The notes below the pieces were generated by a model. That model saw nothing but the letters and a program-made list of their open reading frames with translations, did not search any database and was not told where the DNA came from. The position numbers were made by a program, and so were the translations under genes. Shown here piece after piece: positions 40,201 to 41,879 of a DNA stretch of 64,000 bases (the first letter of the stretch is position 1; each line of letters begins with the position of its first letter). Source of the DNA: Candidatus Obscuribacterales bacterium. GTDB lineage: Bacteria; Cyanobacteriota; Vampirovibrionia; Obscuribacterales; Obscuribacteraceae. Location of the stretch: positions 1 through 64,000 of the forward strand of contig JAIETZ010000002.1 of the NCBI GenBank assembly GCA_019744775.1. Reading direction: 5' to 3'.

Positions 40201-41842
40201 TGGATACGAAAATGCCACCACTTCGGTAAGCGCCATTGCCAGTTGTCTTCATTACTTCGCCACTGGAAATACTAGTGCCTATCTGTATCGTTTCCGCTCC
40301 TGAAATGGCAATGCTGCCTGCTCGTCCATTGGGATCAGTAGAGCTGGTATCAATAGTGCCAGTCGTGATTGTGCCTGTCGGACCAGTGCCGGTGATAATC
40401 ACATCGCCTGAAATAGTGCCTGTTGTCTTGATGTTTCCCACTGTAATGCCGGCAGAACCTGCGACGCCACCTGTATTGTTGGCGGAGATAATTACCTGTC
40501 CGCCTTTGCCGTTAAGTCCACTTGTTTGAATTGTGTTGTTAACCGTTGTACTGAGACCAGACAACAGCAACAAATCACCGCCATTGCCGTTGGAAAGCAA
40601 GGGGCTCGTATTAATTGAACCGTTGACGGTAATTGAACCAGCCGGAGCAGATATTGCGAGAATATTGCCTTGCGTGCTGATGCTGCCGACAATTAACGCT
40701 TGACCGGTGAAGTAAATGACTGGGTCGCCGGTGACATGCAAGTTGTTCAAATTGAAAGTGCCTTCTGCCACATTGAAAGCTGCGCTTCCGCCTGTTGCAT
40801 TTACTGCGCCTTCCATACGTTTTACATCGACAGTAATTGCGCCCTTAGGACTGTCAATCATTATTTCGTTGGCACCGTACGTGCCACCCAGTAATTTCAA
40901 GACACCAGTTGGACCGGAACCACTGACGTAATTCGGATCGGTAATATGCGCGAAGGACAGTTGATCGCGAGCAAGAATGCTGCCGAGTGCGTTGTTGATA
41001 TTCAAAGTACTTCCAACCGCATTACGTATGGACAAACTACCTTGCATCGCTTGCAAGATACCAGAGTTGTTGACGTTAGCTATGTTGGCATTGAGGTTGC
41101 CCATCATTGCAGCAATGGTGCCTTGGTTGGCCAACGTTGCTGCTTGCAAATTCATATTGGTCATGCCTTGCAAAACGCCGGTGTTGATAATTGAATTGCC
41201 GGCCGTTAAATTCAACGCGCCAGTGCTGGAAATCAAACCGGCGTTGACAATATTGTTGACGGCGTTGAGAGTCAAACTCTGCAATGTGGAATTGATGATG
41301 CCGGTTGTGTTGTTGTAGATGTTTGTAGCATTGACTGATGCCGCGGTGATAGCGGCATTGCTGGAAAAGAGATTGAAGGTACCGGAATTGACCAAATTAC
41401 CGGTCACATTCAAGCTTTGCAAAATCGCTGCGTTTTGCGATGCGCGAACGCCTTCAGGAATGACAAGATTTCCGAGCACGCCATTAGTCGCATAATTCTG
41501 AATACGAATGCCGCCGCCGATGGCTGCGCCGACATCATTCAATTGCAGGTACTGATTTCCGGTACGCAAAACTTGCTGCAGGGCAACATTCTGAGCTGGT
41601 GTCAGCATTTGTCCGGCAGACACAGTCATTACCTGACCGCCTGCCAAAATGTTGGTGGGTGCAATATTTGAAGGTGCCGCCACTGTTTGGGCTACGGATG
41701 ACAAATCCAAGTCGACCGCGGTGGCTGGGGTCGGGTCGGGAGCAGTTTGAGCCAAAACACCCAGTGGCGCGATTAATTGGATGCTGAGCACTAGGCTCAT
41801 CAACCATTTAATGTTTACTGCGCGGATACCGGGACTCTTCAA
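4283..41842 (-). CDS. Giant FHA-like beta-solenoid surface protein with C-terminal FecR-like domains (12,519 aa)
   Basis: This single uninterrupted frame of 12,519 codons starts at TTG 41842, with AAGGA 6 nt upstream. Residues 1-31 form a signal peptide ending VLA before QTAP. Residues about 60-330 resemble a filamentous-haemagglutinin/TPS N-terminal domain (QYLQLND, IRIQNYA, the NIYNNTTGIINS region, NAGLISSTGALNLTAG). About 330-11,900 are Gly/Ser/Thr/Asn beta-helix rungs of the type INTSSxxGxGGxI, arranged as megamodules of about 2,350-2,450 residues. A Pro-rich hinge near 12,000 precedes two FecR-like segments (about 12,100-12,220 and 12,340-12,440) and a helical tail. Such proteins are usually exported adhesins or biofilm factors. 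No TpsB gene, autotransporter barrel or sortase motif is visible, so the export route is unknown. Confidence 0.93.
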   Translation of the reverse strand: MKSPGIRAVNIKWLMSLVLSIQLIAPLGVLAQTAPDPTPATAVDLDLSSVAQTVAAPSNIAPTNILAGGQVMTVSAGQMLTPAQNVALQQVLRTGNQYLQLNDVGAAIGGGIRIQNYATNGVLGNLVIPEGVRASQNAAILQSLNVTGNLVNSGTFNLFSSNAAITAASVNATNIYNNTTGIINSTLQSLTLNAVNNIVNAGLISSTGALNLTAGNSIINTGVLQGMTNMNLQAATLANQGTIAAMMGNLNANIANVNNSGILQAMQGSLSIRNAVGSTLNINNALGSILARDQLSFAHITDPNYVSGSGPTGVLKLLGGTYGANEIMIDSPKGAITVDVKRMEGAVNATGGSAAFNVAEGTFNLNNLHVTGDPVIYFTGQALIVGSISTQGNILAISAPAGSITVNGSINTSPLLSNGNGGDLLLLSGLSTTVNNTIQTSGLNGKGGQVIISANNTGGVAGSAGITVGNIKTTGTISGDVIITGTGPTGTITTGTIDTSSTDPNGRAGSIAISGAETIQIGTSISSGEVMKTTGNGAYRSGGIFVSSGQATGTSIAIGSATNASPLLVGNDSSVVLVASKDIRLGTTTYTTATPETVKTFGGLGVFAGTTTTFTGFPAGSEAANYTFTIKPQAIPTFTNGSTTWNLIPGGFQKASGIQSIFTTGNLAIDTNGDSRLLAPIVMPDMSIGGNVTGQVGSSGNAASIVLVTRGSDTSRLFAQTSIATGSGSVISAQPGSPQHAFAGSIYVVGGSATTKVVTGGTSTGVASIKASAITNLVDSFGGNVVIGTTTGTLVVQGDIYARGTGADASGNVTLLAPFVAGTAATPVLTAGNIFTDSLVIAGVGTSGGAVGAYSGTGTLTVGNINTSGYGVGARAGDVFLGADSTLASVLPLSTSAGILVAGNIIAAGLNNASGGNIMLDSGNSSFTVGSLVTRSTSSVSNVSTWSSDTGSGTPGNLMFVNNALRGIDQTSGNATTLTIRIVMPLERQQTGGNLSSILLTPTVTFLSGSSILLDGSTSNSTNRVNFNLATNFTLGDISTYNAGTGVSGSAVITTTSPGASNITIGKVITSAAANSAGGVLINSTGSGLLTVGRVEAIGSGTGNVGGSVIISNNSGSGTGSLSLAGVDSGGTSGAAGGNIFITGGTNITIGSSANSRGLSGLVTQSTGDAGLILVTAGNASNANGALLGTFAVNASSTAGKGGQVVLGAVGNDGSGVSLQIGNVNTSGTSGGIVEIVSLDTGSSSIGSVTSQASAVNGIGGSIGVATLGALAVTGAIDTTNTFGAATSSPARSGSVFLSSGVSLNYASTITAYNAGNGSASGSVIVVSGGNSSSITPTPVAGVPANVVTAAGMAGAFTTNTPSSTTISQSSAYTITVTPTTLTNYNPKGFNSFTSDAFPITNGGLRMNTGGDSYIVVPVISLSTTAFSLATSTNTTNASSIYLVSKGNIDNSANSAQQISSNGSVTSGSLSVYSLTGNVRFHTNFGGTQPPLMDTSTTSGGLYAGNASVFTPNGTLLMNGGGGYTSTFNTVGASKSGDVTVVTKGNADLGKWFTTSSAGTAGNANFMVNTGNVYIRGTGTQGRYIDATSGSGNGGNINMFFGQSVAESNLAGAIITGGASPQTNIEYAFNTSSTSAIGGTVRLYVASGTQGRTLGSTASQWQIKTGSIGGTAGNIYINTGSNFASDIFLDTSALTPGNININAGGNITTVASSYWVADTTNTLGTSANITAIAGSGNLSLCAGCSNSNVVQSTGGTIAGNIRLDAPYGSLYLFNGGNWNVYSGGTSQSGTINLLAGADIVMNKGLYTSSNGNAGNITITSVNGAIGFTTNTAMTTQSTGGGAGTTADPKRYINALAVNGNGGNLTVNMGSLPLDITGNGITGILTLVSGNNVNSTTELSFNTSSTYGVGGNITINVGDGSLGCFSCSFNSWSWLQLITSSTNNTSGNIGLTYNGATQVRNNWRYNAAGFNGGNITISAPYGSFTNNINNVTNFSSTDVTYISANGTSGRGGDVSLTVASMPAPGTNPINWIEARGGNFGGNISVTSTTGSLVQSGGANSRGQLLDASATIRGGNITVSTATDMTIGNSDVSATGVGGNINLAVTGSGNITLANSSTLNAQGTNGGGGNVNVTIASSPAATASGSGLIVATSATINVGSTSGNAGSINIVTNSSLGPSSSGTTNALTLSANSTNGNGGGILISAGSNLTTNWLLSANGLNGGSVMINSGGQITLPFGGSNGSIQTNGSNGSGGSIAVVSQGDLSLAWAQANGSGTAGVGGNILLVSKTGLINVTSNTGSQSLSATGASLNGGQIIALAKTGITISSNMTVASTSAAGGNVVMNVAGTNAQNISANTITATGSTVGGNISLISTGRIMGTLNLQANASGGSSTGGNIFLSQGNSANALSYTLSITGTSNGRAIAVSAGTISGSAVTNENRFASVVGNFPGAVSGDNYTYTVSTGAAPTITDTTSSNTYTLQPGSLGGFGSFDIGSGNLTVVMPNKTFVAPLLVGGNVVVNSVVGSGTSGVGLVGLGAVTVNSSVNNSNATSAGAAVMLVGGGALSVTNGINTMGAYTSGSGNSGNVFLFGSSVSVTGFNGSVNNAASTIDTSTLTGLGGLVFVGSTSSITIGNWSGSTYTSMGEIDTYTSGSGRLAGSVSLLGLGNIQTASIKAGGLSSGNGGQISVASSPVRLSGSSVVNNTNTVGSLVNRSTTTASAGAVGAGLNGYNNDTGTGFANGILTAGSFKFLSNSLIMDDSTKASSYTGAIRVNVVSGTGTIAGIYTNNASGTGGHTGAVTVIGASAGGLTINAIGNTSTSGNTGLVALSNSLGALTVGTGINTSVTTAGTTAGAINADALGSVSFNGHLNASSVSTAASGNVLLWSRSGDVSATSINVSGASSASGSVTLYGQNVIISGQVGGNSINASSTTGGGGAVTIYPIGNGPFRVGYNSGSPQSGTFGKIVTSGTASTTTNVLTIFTPNGSSVVEIANGSQIDMTSLSLAPTLSITAGKVQLDAGTINVNPNGSSDGNSAAITILGRGTMANSVNLLGSLNASTGAGAASTINVSTTFSNVVLGSATVASTSSGTGGNINITSATGVTLNGLNGNGTILDVSSSTGNAGAINVNAAGNILVTTTGGGVIAANGVNASGTTNGYIRFNTTAGTINTFDGVSARSSFSATGNGNDKIGGTIILTSTGNITAGALTVNGLNEAHGGAITVTPSAGNIDISALNLSGYSNVVGSGNLNTVSNGGTATLTASAGSITIGTITANAVGGASTVGAKGAIVTMTSSGNTTINGAVTIRGLNGANAGTFTPTASVGNVAFNALVDMSADTSSIRGFGGTLTAAATAGNVNTQAINVDGIGTGGYAGFISLTAAGTITSGGSLTARGMQATGSGYANGGRVALVSTGASGGITFGPSASINVSSGGGSSGHVVMAANGTGGINLGGDIIASGVGNNQSAGAVLIGATGGALTIQSIDARGLSGARGGWVTLAALNNLSAGSATSVGGISTSGNDAAGPVTISAGGAILTNAGGTLNINTSSVSGRGGSVNIGSAGDNGTVSIQVGTINTTGIAGGAVEIVSIDAAKKSVSVGSITTQATASNTMGGSVGIATTGALTVSGAINTTNTFVGTTTSPARSGSVFLSSGTSINYTSTITAYNASNGSASGQVILISGGNSSSITPAPTANIPANVVTAAGMKGAFTGVGSGSPTTISSSTITISPTAAPTNYNPNGYNAPTNTNITLTFDTNADSFLIAPILVFSTVGGNNKLQLQNSGNNKGMHSSTTNDSYTIAASGDIQINSGINMSGASGGGSISLFSITGSLNGNFFDGNNKLDARATTAGVGGNITTLAPLGSYLQRDAGGTVTLGTGGSVQGGQILAVTYSRLAFASAVDSSMGASGVYSQSAGDVNLITTNSNLWFTAAGTIGTASAANQRHYVSAISTTGNGGNISLIMGQTSPGNNDPWNNAGSNYSGVITTNQSANTTDENSFNASSTSGNGGDIYEIVISGPSGYSGGGGNPPTIYQLLTTSTSGTGGNVSVSIGGQLNFPLLNTRTTGTVGGDINIYSINSIGWRGALVTNATVGKAGDITMVSATGGVGLTNNCCSTPNPYAEANGGSFGGNVTFLAPNGSIFFDTLTFNSNNDNISSTGTIQGGNINLLAGGGDVTVSKGLNTSSTLRNAGDVTVRITKGNLIFTGTGEGLGTVGSPNRFINAMGGAGSGGDILINIAQSVTETDANARAGIFFTQQNAISSTREQSFNTSSTSGQAGNITITIDKGQWGKFGSGVFSDFQLISNSTSDNAGNITINVNGTISLPMMNALANGANGGNISIASTSSFTSPGFLQANASAVRAGSITANVTAFNTGYLDARGGTFGGNVNLNASAGTIVVSGAISTQSSSTHTGNSRGVLIDTSATSKGGSVNLTSSGNMSFNTVNTISTLIAEIDTSSNVSGGNVNLAITGAGNLDFNTYTVSGASTQRFINTQGGSSNGGNVTIALANGAINSAVSAYTALSEASINTSSVSGNAGSISVTSAAGAAASGNGYIQFIANSTNNNAGNISVSTAGAISSNWAFSANGANGGNISIASSGGLINLISAGTSGGQGAITANGSNGTAGSISINAQGNLSLAYVHANGSGTQGFGGNIFLTSRTGTLSVNATAPPNSKVLSATGTLAGGQMYITSSGSINLQTRVDVSSSAGQGGTFYLNTFGGGSLTINGTGTPVISASGVTGGGNIALITTGSFSIFNGSDISVAASGSGANGGNIFVSSTSSIPFTNANLLLSGGAGGATGYAVLLSSSSNSATTSVPGNIYSFQNVTVNLLTAATINASPTANYQIVFNTGAGATSPFFENVAAPGTRLAPGMALSAGVTMNNLTFVTPTKSFLAPLAVSGNVTINGQLIGNGTSSVGIASTGNITVANTINNSNATASGANVTLLGLGALQVGQLTPSVINSGINTAGATSSGTGNAGNITLIGSSVLVNGSAGSLINTAASLDMSTSTGNGGSLFVSSASTVTIGNWSGSTLVGQGQIDTYTSGSGRRAGNVSIIAAGTIQTSSIFAGGLNNASGGQLSIATTGNATVGSLVVRSTTNSSVNGTAGQGGFVSYNNDTGTGSAGGIITGGQFSFLAGAPGPVNPVILADASVASGFTSGINISLAPSSTPPGQIVTANATGSSGPVAIFANNTDGSGGLPLGLVLTSSSTGNSGSIVAANSSGSITLGNNLVTSVSSASATAGAVILDAAVNINGGSFKIDASAPVNPGSVVLSARSGTAQVGSITAASTALSGGGVGGSVLIYANSFNVSGETSLGSGISIDVSSNSNTGGSISLFPVSADNGYTVVLGYGSTPQPNGTKGALKASGTSGGSISLRTTNTTSLVEIADGSSLNVNATTGTGGSITIFGGGVQLDAGNLGASGVNGNGGTISITANPSNLTSSIVSLGASNISASSSAGQGGTITLTASQSINTANLSVDSALGGGSITLTTDQSGSTVVVQNASANATVSGNGGTITLNAGPSASGNLTINGFVSATSVSGTGGTVSLNAGTNVTIAGSGVGGNAINVSSSTGTGGTVQVVAPTLIQMTALGGANIAANGANGGQITFTSSLGTISTYDGVSARGGLSATGSGIFNRGGTITLSSRLNTTIGTVNVNGLSQASGGSMSLTSTIGSIDASNLSASGYSNVSGGGLLSTTSNGGSITVSAVAGAITIGSVTANSVGNSTGPGALGGTLSLTSLSGVQITGAINMRGLNGGNAGVATITTTGATGDVNLTGGANLSTDSTTSFGLGGLLNVTAGRDIIVSGTVQADAYGSENFAGVLQFTAANNFSATGDIYARGLQGTPTANGYAGGGRVALKATAGTISFSAGSDIDVSSAGNSSGGVMMSAGSSGTAINSSGDIFASGSGTNEYGGSVLIKAAAGSVQLGSIDARGLNGAFSGSVTVGAAGSIRAGSASGSIQGISIAGDAGSGSLVLTAGQGIAATIGGSLNLDASSTLGRGGYVNIGAGGNNGTQSISVGSINTSGTSGGDVQIVSLDTSGFATVATSILTQATGSTALAGSVGIAALGAVNVGTIDTRNMSATSSSPARSGSVFISSAKTTGTTISYTSINAYNSLNGSGSGTVILATSASSPSAISPTPTGSANPYAPANVTTAAGQAAAFVGLTSTPTTLNNATVTITVSPTSMSGYNPAGFNSITNGTINFNTGGDSRMIAPILVLGTVSQPNLTKTNSTNADSMTMVARSSILLSANVLTGGTASGGSQSYTSLTSNYTVNGQILQLANGGLYGGNISYVAPLGEINYVNSGSAVSSISTSGTVESGNFVAVAGANVRVSGIDASSALNGGNATLVSTLGNIIFHNAGLNGLDITTASTTGKAGQINLIVGQSVMEGSIATVTSPAAAGIYQMQGTGFVSASTTSGTAGNINFSVITGNNVSHGLGCCGIAGGRTNYYATSSSTSGGTITTAVGGLDQNLRLTETSGANGGNVNAFAANGYAASNGTFTNAGEYIKTNALADGHSGDISITATTGDIYFGPSTTTSFIEANGGSYGGMVKFLAAGGAISLQGSNNAANATNDNINTTGSIQGGNITLSAASNITLSTGINTSSSLRNAGNVDININNGSLRFSNASGEGKGTVAIPYRYINAMGVAGSGGDISIDIYKSITDGNGWAGIVTATTSFPSSTFESSFNASSTSGQAGDISINIQSGQWGYFGGDTGSQYVVQMISNSTNDNGGNISVNLGGTASLRRAYFIANGLNGGSITINSTAGFTTTGYLSTTASAVRAGDISVNATSFSSAYLDAHGGVFGGNIDVTASSGGISINGAPGSVNPTGSPRNTLVDTTGTSRSGNVNLLALNDISFNSNPAAILLSSEIDTSSAVSAGNVNLSITGTGNLNFNAYGSSPGGNQRYINAMGTSGNGGNVNIFINQTSGSNPGIYTTSTRSGTSEVSINTSSISGNAGNININIVSGNVTATSQNFHDMLDLIANSTNNNAGNINVAVAGGMNTNWSFYANGANGGNINLSSTAGGMNLELNGILSNNQGIIQANGTAGSGGNISIALQGSLLGQYIQANGTGASSYGGNILMSSSAGSLSLNSSSGGLSIAATGALGGGQVIAMAKGTGSVGISLSNGISVASTAGVGGNVLLNTFGTVLQGIGNVAINASGVTAGGNVALISSGTISSAVNASASGAGGIGGNIFASAGSTSASSLSGSTTSGSGAAGYQVIMGAGSFSATAGTNIGIFTNVTSVLTPANINTLIDPAHGDTVTITVTPGALPTINVIDPIAVTNNTYNLPAGSLGAFGGLTVATLTFVTPSKGFVAPLLVGGNVTATTVNGNVGGSASAALPIFASGNIGITNTVSTTPVAGDASSVYLGALGTLSLSNGLKTVSSTGNSGNATLFGSAVSVLGSAGTANALASIDLSNASGNGNPGSLLAVSTSTLTIGNWTGNTLNNFGEVDTYATGSTHRAGSAALLASGLIRSSSLYAGGLNNANGGRISVSTTGNAVVGSLVVRSTTNSNVNGTAGQGGFASYNNDTGSGSAGGIITGGNFSFLSGAPGPASPVVLADASNSGFTSGINLNLSTAATPPAQIVTVNNTGSSGAAAIFANNTDVNGGLPLGLVLTSSATGNSGAIIAANSAGFISLGNNLVTSVTSASATAGTVILDAGTNLNGAGFTIQATAPGTPGNVVLSARDGSVIVDAINSSSTAVSGGAVGGSVTVYGNNINITGQTSGSNGISIDVSSVSNTGGTVSLFPVSPVDDYTFTVGYGGAALNSGTYGQIKASGTSGGTILLRTSNVTANLEIADGAALNVNASSGTGGTITLFAGDIHLASGSLNASGTAGGGTVNMTANPSNLLSSITAQPTSTIAASSSAGVGGTISLTASMTIDVGNLSVQSATGGGTITLFTDQAGSAITARNVVLSTTGTGNAGTFNTNSQTFPGGLVTISSVTGNALSGNGGTANIYSRLAMQVLDGISLTSQTGLGGTLVLNSATTVTMLGSTSQGLAGNTNAAIDVSSAGNTGGTVTITAPQGIFVTTANGGNIYANGQNGGTVTMTTSSNAITMMDGSSNRGGVYVNGTGAYKIGGTISLSANTGMTIGVLNANGLNNAAAGTITATLTNSTMNITDVLASGYSNLSPGTGNLATYAHGGTITLNATNGSIDIDNVRANGVGTSTGNGSRGGVVTMTAAQNITLDNLTAAGLRGANGGVLTLTTTSGSINLTTGASVATDSSSSAGNAGMMVMTSGNTLNISGSMLADAYGTGKYAGVINLTATNNITSSGNIYARGLQATGSGYATGGGISLTSTAGGIALNSGASLNTASAGDSSGGIALFAGGAAGIVVPTNILASGSGDSNYGGSVIIKAGTGSVTVGSIDARGLNGAFSGAVMIGAAGSILAGSSDSVQGISTQGTAGSTAIIMSAGQSIANNAGGLLNLNASSSTGRAGSVYVAAGGNNGTASVALGTINTTGITGGDVEIVSMDTSNMSATVGAISTNATGAQALSGSVGIAVRGALTVGGVIDTTNTSVAASSPARSGSVFLSSATSIGYSSINAWNATNGSASGTVILVSAGNGSSITPNPTANPSPPPNFLPANVTVASGMSAAYTSVPTTATISGAKTVTVTTTALTNYNPNGYASINNSTVTLDTGSDSRMIAPLMSLSTATNTDYAVLHSTSADSITVVARNGISMGNTLIASGTTSGGSVNFMSLGNDITMNGTMWMVANGGATGGNMSLLAPLGQIFYNSYATSSFNVSGTQQAGNIVAAGGTGVTLSGETNASSNQVAGNVTLIASLGNIVNNNPGGTGSAYFINVDSVNAQAGNINLIVGKSVYNSSQQSEGIFQMQGVAAVSASTTSGQGGTIRFAVVTGNNTSTGLGCCGIAGARINLNATGVTGVGGDVTISVGGTDQSWRLTTTSGTSAGFIESYTAGNLIIGSMFATSPLAGNYVANASVDRAGDISITSGTGTITNCYACTTATSCSGCAVIEAKGGLFGGDITMSAAQGNLNWFYNSSLQALNTSATYQAGDVNLSSYGNTIMGSGINTSSQLNGGDVTAGVSNGNFYISIGLTNIGARYITTQGDTGTSGDINILVGKSILDSGLNAGIVSGNQFTSGPCTAPCYEGSYNTSSAYGKAGNINIAVNDGLLGSTHVNLQNVTLQLLATSTSGNGGDITVTSNGNQKYIWNISSSGVSAGDITINAGSGTFTNTNGAIQANASSGLAGDVSITATSVATVSTFGSNGSYIEARGGAFGGDIQLVATTGTISVSGTTNSRNNIIDASGNIHGGNVGLTAFGDISLSSQVDTSSGVTGGDIDINITGLGNLNLNGSGGSGASSTWKFMDARGGAGNGGNVSININQSNLPGSGNGFAGVHSALTGFGTEASINTSSTSGNAGDISINILNGPLGYFGTATPNSDYLQLIANSTNNNAGSIALSVGGNIATNWIYTANGQEGGTIALVSGGSFVSGSNNGAGVFNANGTAGGGGNIILSAANGVSAVSASATGTTSGGTIALLSSQATASLATLTASGTLQGGTILGLAKTGVTYTTANASSSQGAGGSILFNAYGTNANINGTTTNASGVTAGGNVSLIAAGTVPVSANVSASGAGASGGNIFVSRGASSSLTFSPNVNGGAGGSVGTAIIVSAGNITGVPGSGVYQFANINSGTSSLLTEAYVNAHSSNNYVYTVSTTSAPTITDTTTSTTFVVPAGSLSTFTSFGIGNLTVDMPSASFLAPLLVGGTVSANNVAGGGDNLISLVSAGNMTISGNVSNSAATGNASDVLLVSGGTLSVAGTITTNSTQAASTASGNVTLLGNIVNTAGINMAGGGTNTTGGTLVGLAWGTGATAITIGNIIANSTGIAVGGTVDLASPFSSMTLSSISAYAYGAVGGNVFLDGEGISITGTTGNTNGSAIDVSSTASNGGEVVISGTTITVSNGSIVASGASGGNISLSVNESALTVQDVISTGSGFTQNQPNHGGVISITGFDTGINISVNRVSAAGLTGAAAGQVSIVNPYGSVSAYSVDTSSTGNFAGNITLNGESIAITGTVSNTNTTAGLDISSGTSSGGGLVAVAFGGGLNIANDIAAYGTGTQNAAGNVVLAATGGTLSVGNINAVGYSSARGAQVILSNRDGSITIGRTTADTQGIIGLNASGASAGGNVVVNAGTYVSGNGAALLNINTSSTSGVGGSVNIVSAGNNGNVSPMSISINNIVTSGTVGGKVTVVNIDDSARVGEMPSAGSVTINSINSQASGSANVGGSVGISSTGAITVTSTVTTSNNSFTPASGAAGGSVFMSAEGAISICSGCANGMPAVSNAGTTSGNIVLYGADDIVVGTTTYTTETHPASNIGIFPNVNVATTTTLSGNTTLTITPTAVSNSLVPGGFASISLPSNSLTINTGGDGHFNAPIAAVLSGISVNSLSGQQVSNNASSISLASRYAINVGTNVVAQAGVAGNGGDLTLLASQGSLTVGTYIELGGDTATSTTTAGSALLIAPTAVLSVNGANSGVTISTRAGRLGGNVLAISGLGANFNSEIFTGQTAQAGDVIIVAPVGNIAFTTNNGGVCIEASSTSAVAGFVSLNVGLGQGNGLVMAGSIRALSNATTGGTVQIRLQQGNVDTTGALSIDASSGSSNSADFGGNVLISSPGDVNIDNWSINANGPNGGTITISSSGTIQLNADNMQANATDVLTGVGGKIEFVSSSTTNLVVGSATGTNYIDGTISIAGVSGGTVSITNRQGAVVIPNFGTAIDITSGISANGANLTLSGTRLQVDNATGGIINMSGAGTGNGGNISLISSDPLTQMVIGAATGTNFVNATLQAASGMAVGSIGDGGTITVSSAAGLSAVATAFDVSAARHGGTITINTNTSNVLTVDNATPGANTIVGVLTARGGSLGGTGNGGIIVLNNQAGGVAINQNNIDVSVQAANGKGGEVYLTGSLVTVGGGLTVNGAGTGDGGIILITSDASLQTGFPTAGNSSITGNLSANAGTSGLGGTVQIFADGDVTVSTSNISALAGGNGKGGNVEIEGNSLTFVGAGDITVNGAGTGDGGFINLVSSSAIAGLTVGGNLSALPGTGAIGTTAGGVIDIEASSGTISNAFTIQTNDGFGGVAGSGGQITFRTQVAADLNLTNTGSILAVGTGAGPTTITFNSTTGSVNINNSLNLVGDIATSTTGTIDFGNAAAGSVSAFADNMTGRIRVFQGVDAILGANSSLNLFTSSVTNNFTANSTNGGIALNGNVNSSGLTGTVTLGAGTDILGSGIVTGNSLVLTSTGGNIGGGTGARINTVTTTMDVTASAAGAGLGNAFINQTGALTLNGANVDVNKTFDLVASDAITVSNTGTVTAGSVSLNATSNGITLSGGITANAAGGAVTLLSATSISGAGLLTGDSVDLTATAGNIGTSGQRVNTAAGTLSLTANDAGAANGNAFINQTGALGLSSTSVTVDKTLDVIASDTITTSGAGTITADTIKLATTANNIVLNGALNGSSGVSLDANGAVTVNAGATTTGTMTVLAGGDISNGLSGGTLSGANIDLSAGGSIGTGTTSRISADTTLLTAVAVGNVFVGTTGGVDLGDSSSGIANTFDLATAAGGGININGTVGLTGGTVNLTANGAGAISTTGTALITATDANLTSGTGDIGSGTSSRVAMTVGDTLTANTGGNVYISTASGTNNVNLGASTAGATSTFDLASTGATTLTAVDNLSAGNVNLTATGTGNVVTTLGAATMQASQGAVNLIASGGNVQLNSGTVTAATDITVTGQTGVSLGAAGTTNMQAGSVNAGFDLISTDINAYQTNEMNFGSINVTSVNAGTNITFDAANTIYLVSVGQDININSAQDVTLGANTELFAQGANVILNATDGVLNMPSGAIVGSVARYVSGGGTVVIDNQDVNVFQGGGIAIWSGPAPAGGFDAYLNNLQLSRVAGTNTPTVIGTVNFAPGTIFDFTGGGAMVFDSGVKGSITVNGISTFQTNGGVIAIDPPGPMILNNVFVGVFGPLLVPVVPPAPPAPGGAAPVVADVGGVVFIEPEVSPTLVNQTAMVVTDTTSSNNTKANLTSTVQQTVCTVMALPGGESTTDENGWVVASGYCQPFSFAGDDGTVIIGSGGTTFAPSVNHTVILKSGKMVASAGQAGLTVETSQGNISIPGDGTTIVEQDRPGVVRVANLLGGETKISMLVNGETKELKAAAGEELIVADADLSEEELIPVDGVDREPLDAGKIVGLQVKKSKFERKAMIGRDMLINCNMGCFSITMRKTIDKLKQEIGSDAVPPKMSRSPKQDAPAKIGNGAPAAPVGGKISSAPASKATETSSIVPIAYTTGSSAVIGSALRSLATDTAMIKETRGTKLVMEKPGVVNLKGGEALVAASRATLVRAGDSLVSVAPGTIALVSNENNIVKVRCLYDNSAHSVKLYAGSKLMTLSSGEEFIIGAPDESINVALKADPLGRRKIQRYDLNKDMSLMHTEFSLVSLMQNNTILGELLKAADADDHAMAEKLVKMAAVLTQVTARHGAYSATGQ
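10950..16237 (-). repeat. Megamodule 4 of the giant protein, shortened (about 5.3 kb)
   Basis: Fourth copy: marker A near 16237 and marker B near 12624, but no recognisable marker C. The region between B and a degenerate fifth A-like block (GGSVFMSAEGAIS near 10950) is about 1.9 kb shorter than in copies 2 and 3. The protein then changes to shorter, simpler beta-helix rungs up to the Pro-rich hinge. Confidence 0.65.
16237..23580 (-). repeat. Megamodule 3 of the giant protein (about 7.34 kb)
   Basis: Third copy: marker A near 23580, marker B near 19866, marker C near 19222. By eye it is closest to copy 2; both share GLGCCGIAGG, SIDARGLNGAFSG and a LADAS..SGFTSGIN block at equivalent places. 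A2-to-A3 and A3-to-A4 spacings are almost equal (7350 and 7343 bp). Confidence 0.75.
23580..30930 (-). repeat. Megamodule 2 of the giant protein (about 7.35 kb)
   Basis: Second copy in the same order: marker A near 30930, marker B near 27168, marker C (YNNDTGTGSAGG) near 26505. Between A and B come the same subsegments, including ARTPF-free linker rungs, an EANGGSFGGN block with a Cys-Cys pair, and INTSS rungs. It is diverged from copy 1 throughout, so these are old duplications and not an assembly artefact of identical repeats. Confidence 0.75.
30930..37975 (-). repeat. Megamodule 1 of the giant protein (about 7.05 kb)
   Basis: Bounded by successive copies of marker A, SSPARSGSVFLSSG, followed by a YNxxNGSASG stretch and a GGDSxxxxPI block. 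Marker A lies near residue 1289 here and near 3637 at the next copy. Inside are marker B (a VAPLLVGGNV-type block near 34315) and marker C (YNNDTGTG near 33650). Boundaries are approximate because the copies were aligned by eye at protein level. Confidence 0.75.
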
Positions 41843-41879
41843 GGTTTATCCTTACTGGCTCACTGCCGTCACTTATTGA

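Noticed and set aside
4608-41807. Many plus-strand open frames of 60-310 codons opposite the giant gene
   Set aside because: They are shadows of the Gly/Ser/Thr/Asn-rich repeats: composition is Pro/Val/Leu/Ala-rich without domains, ribosome-binding sites or consistent ends, and they recur at the same places in each megamodule.
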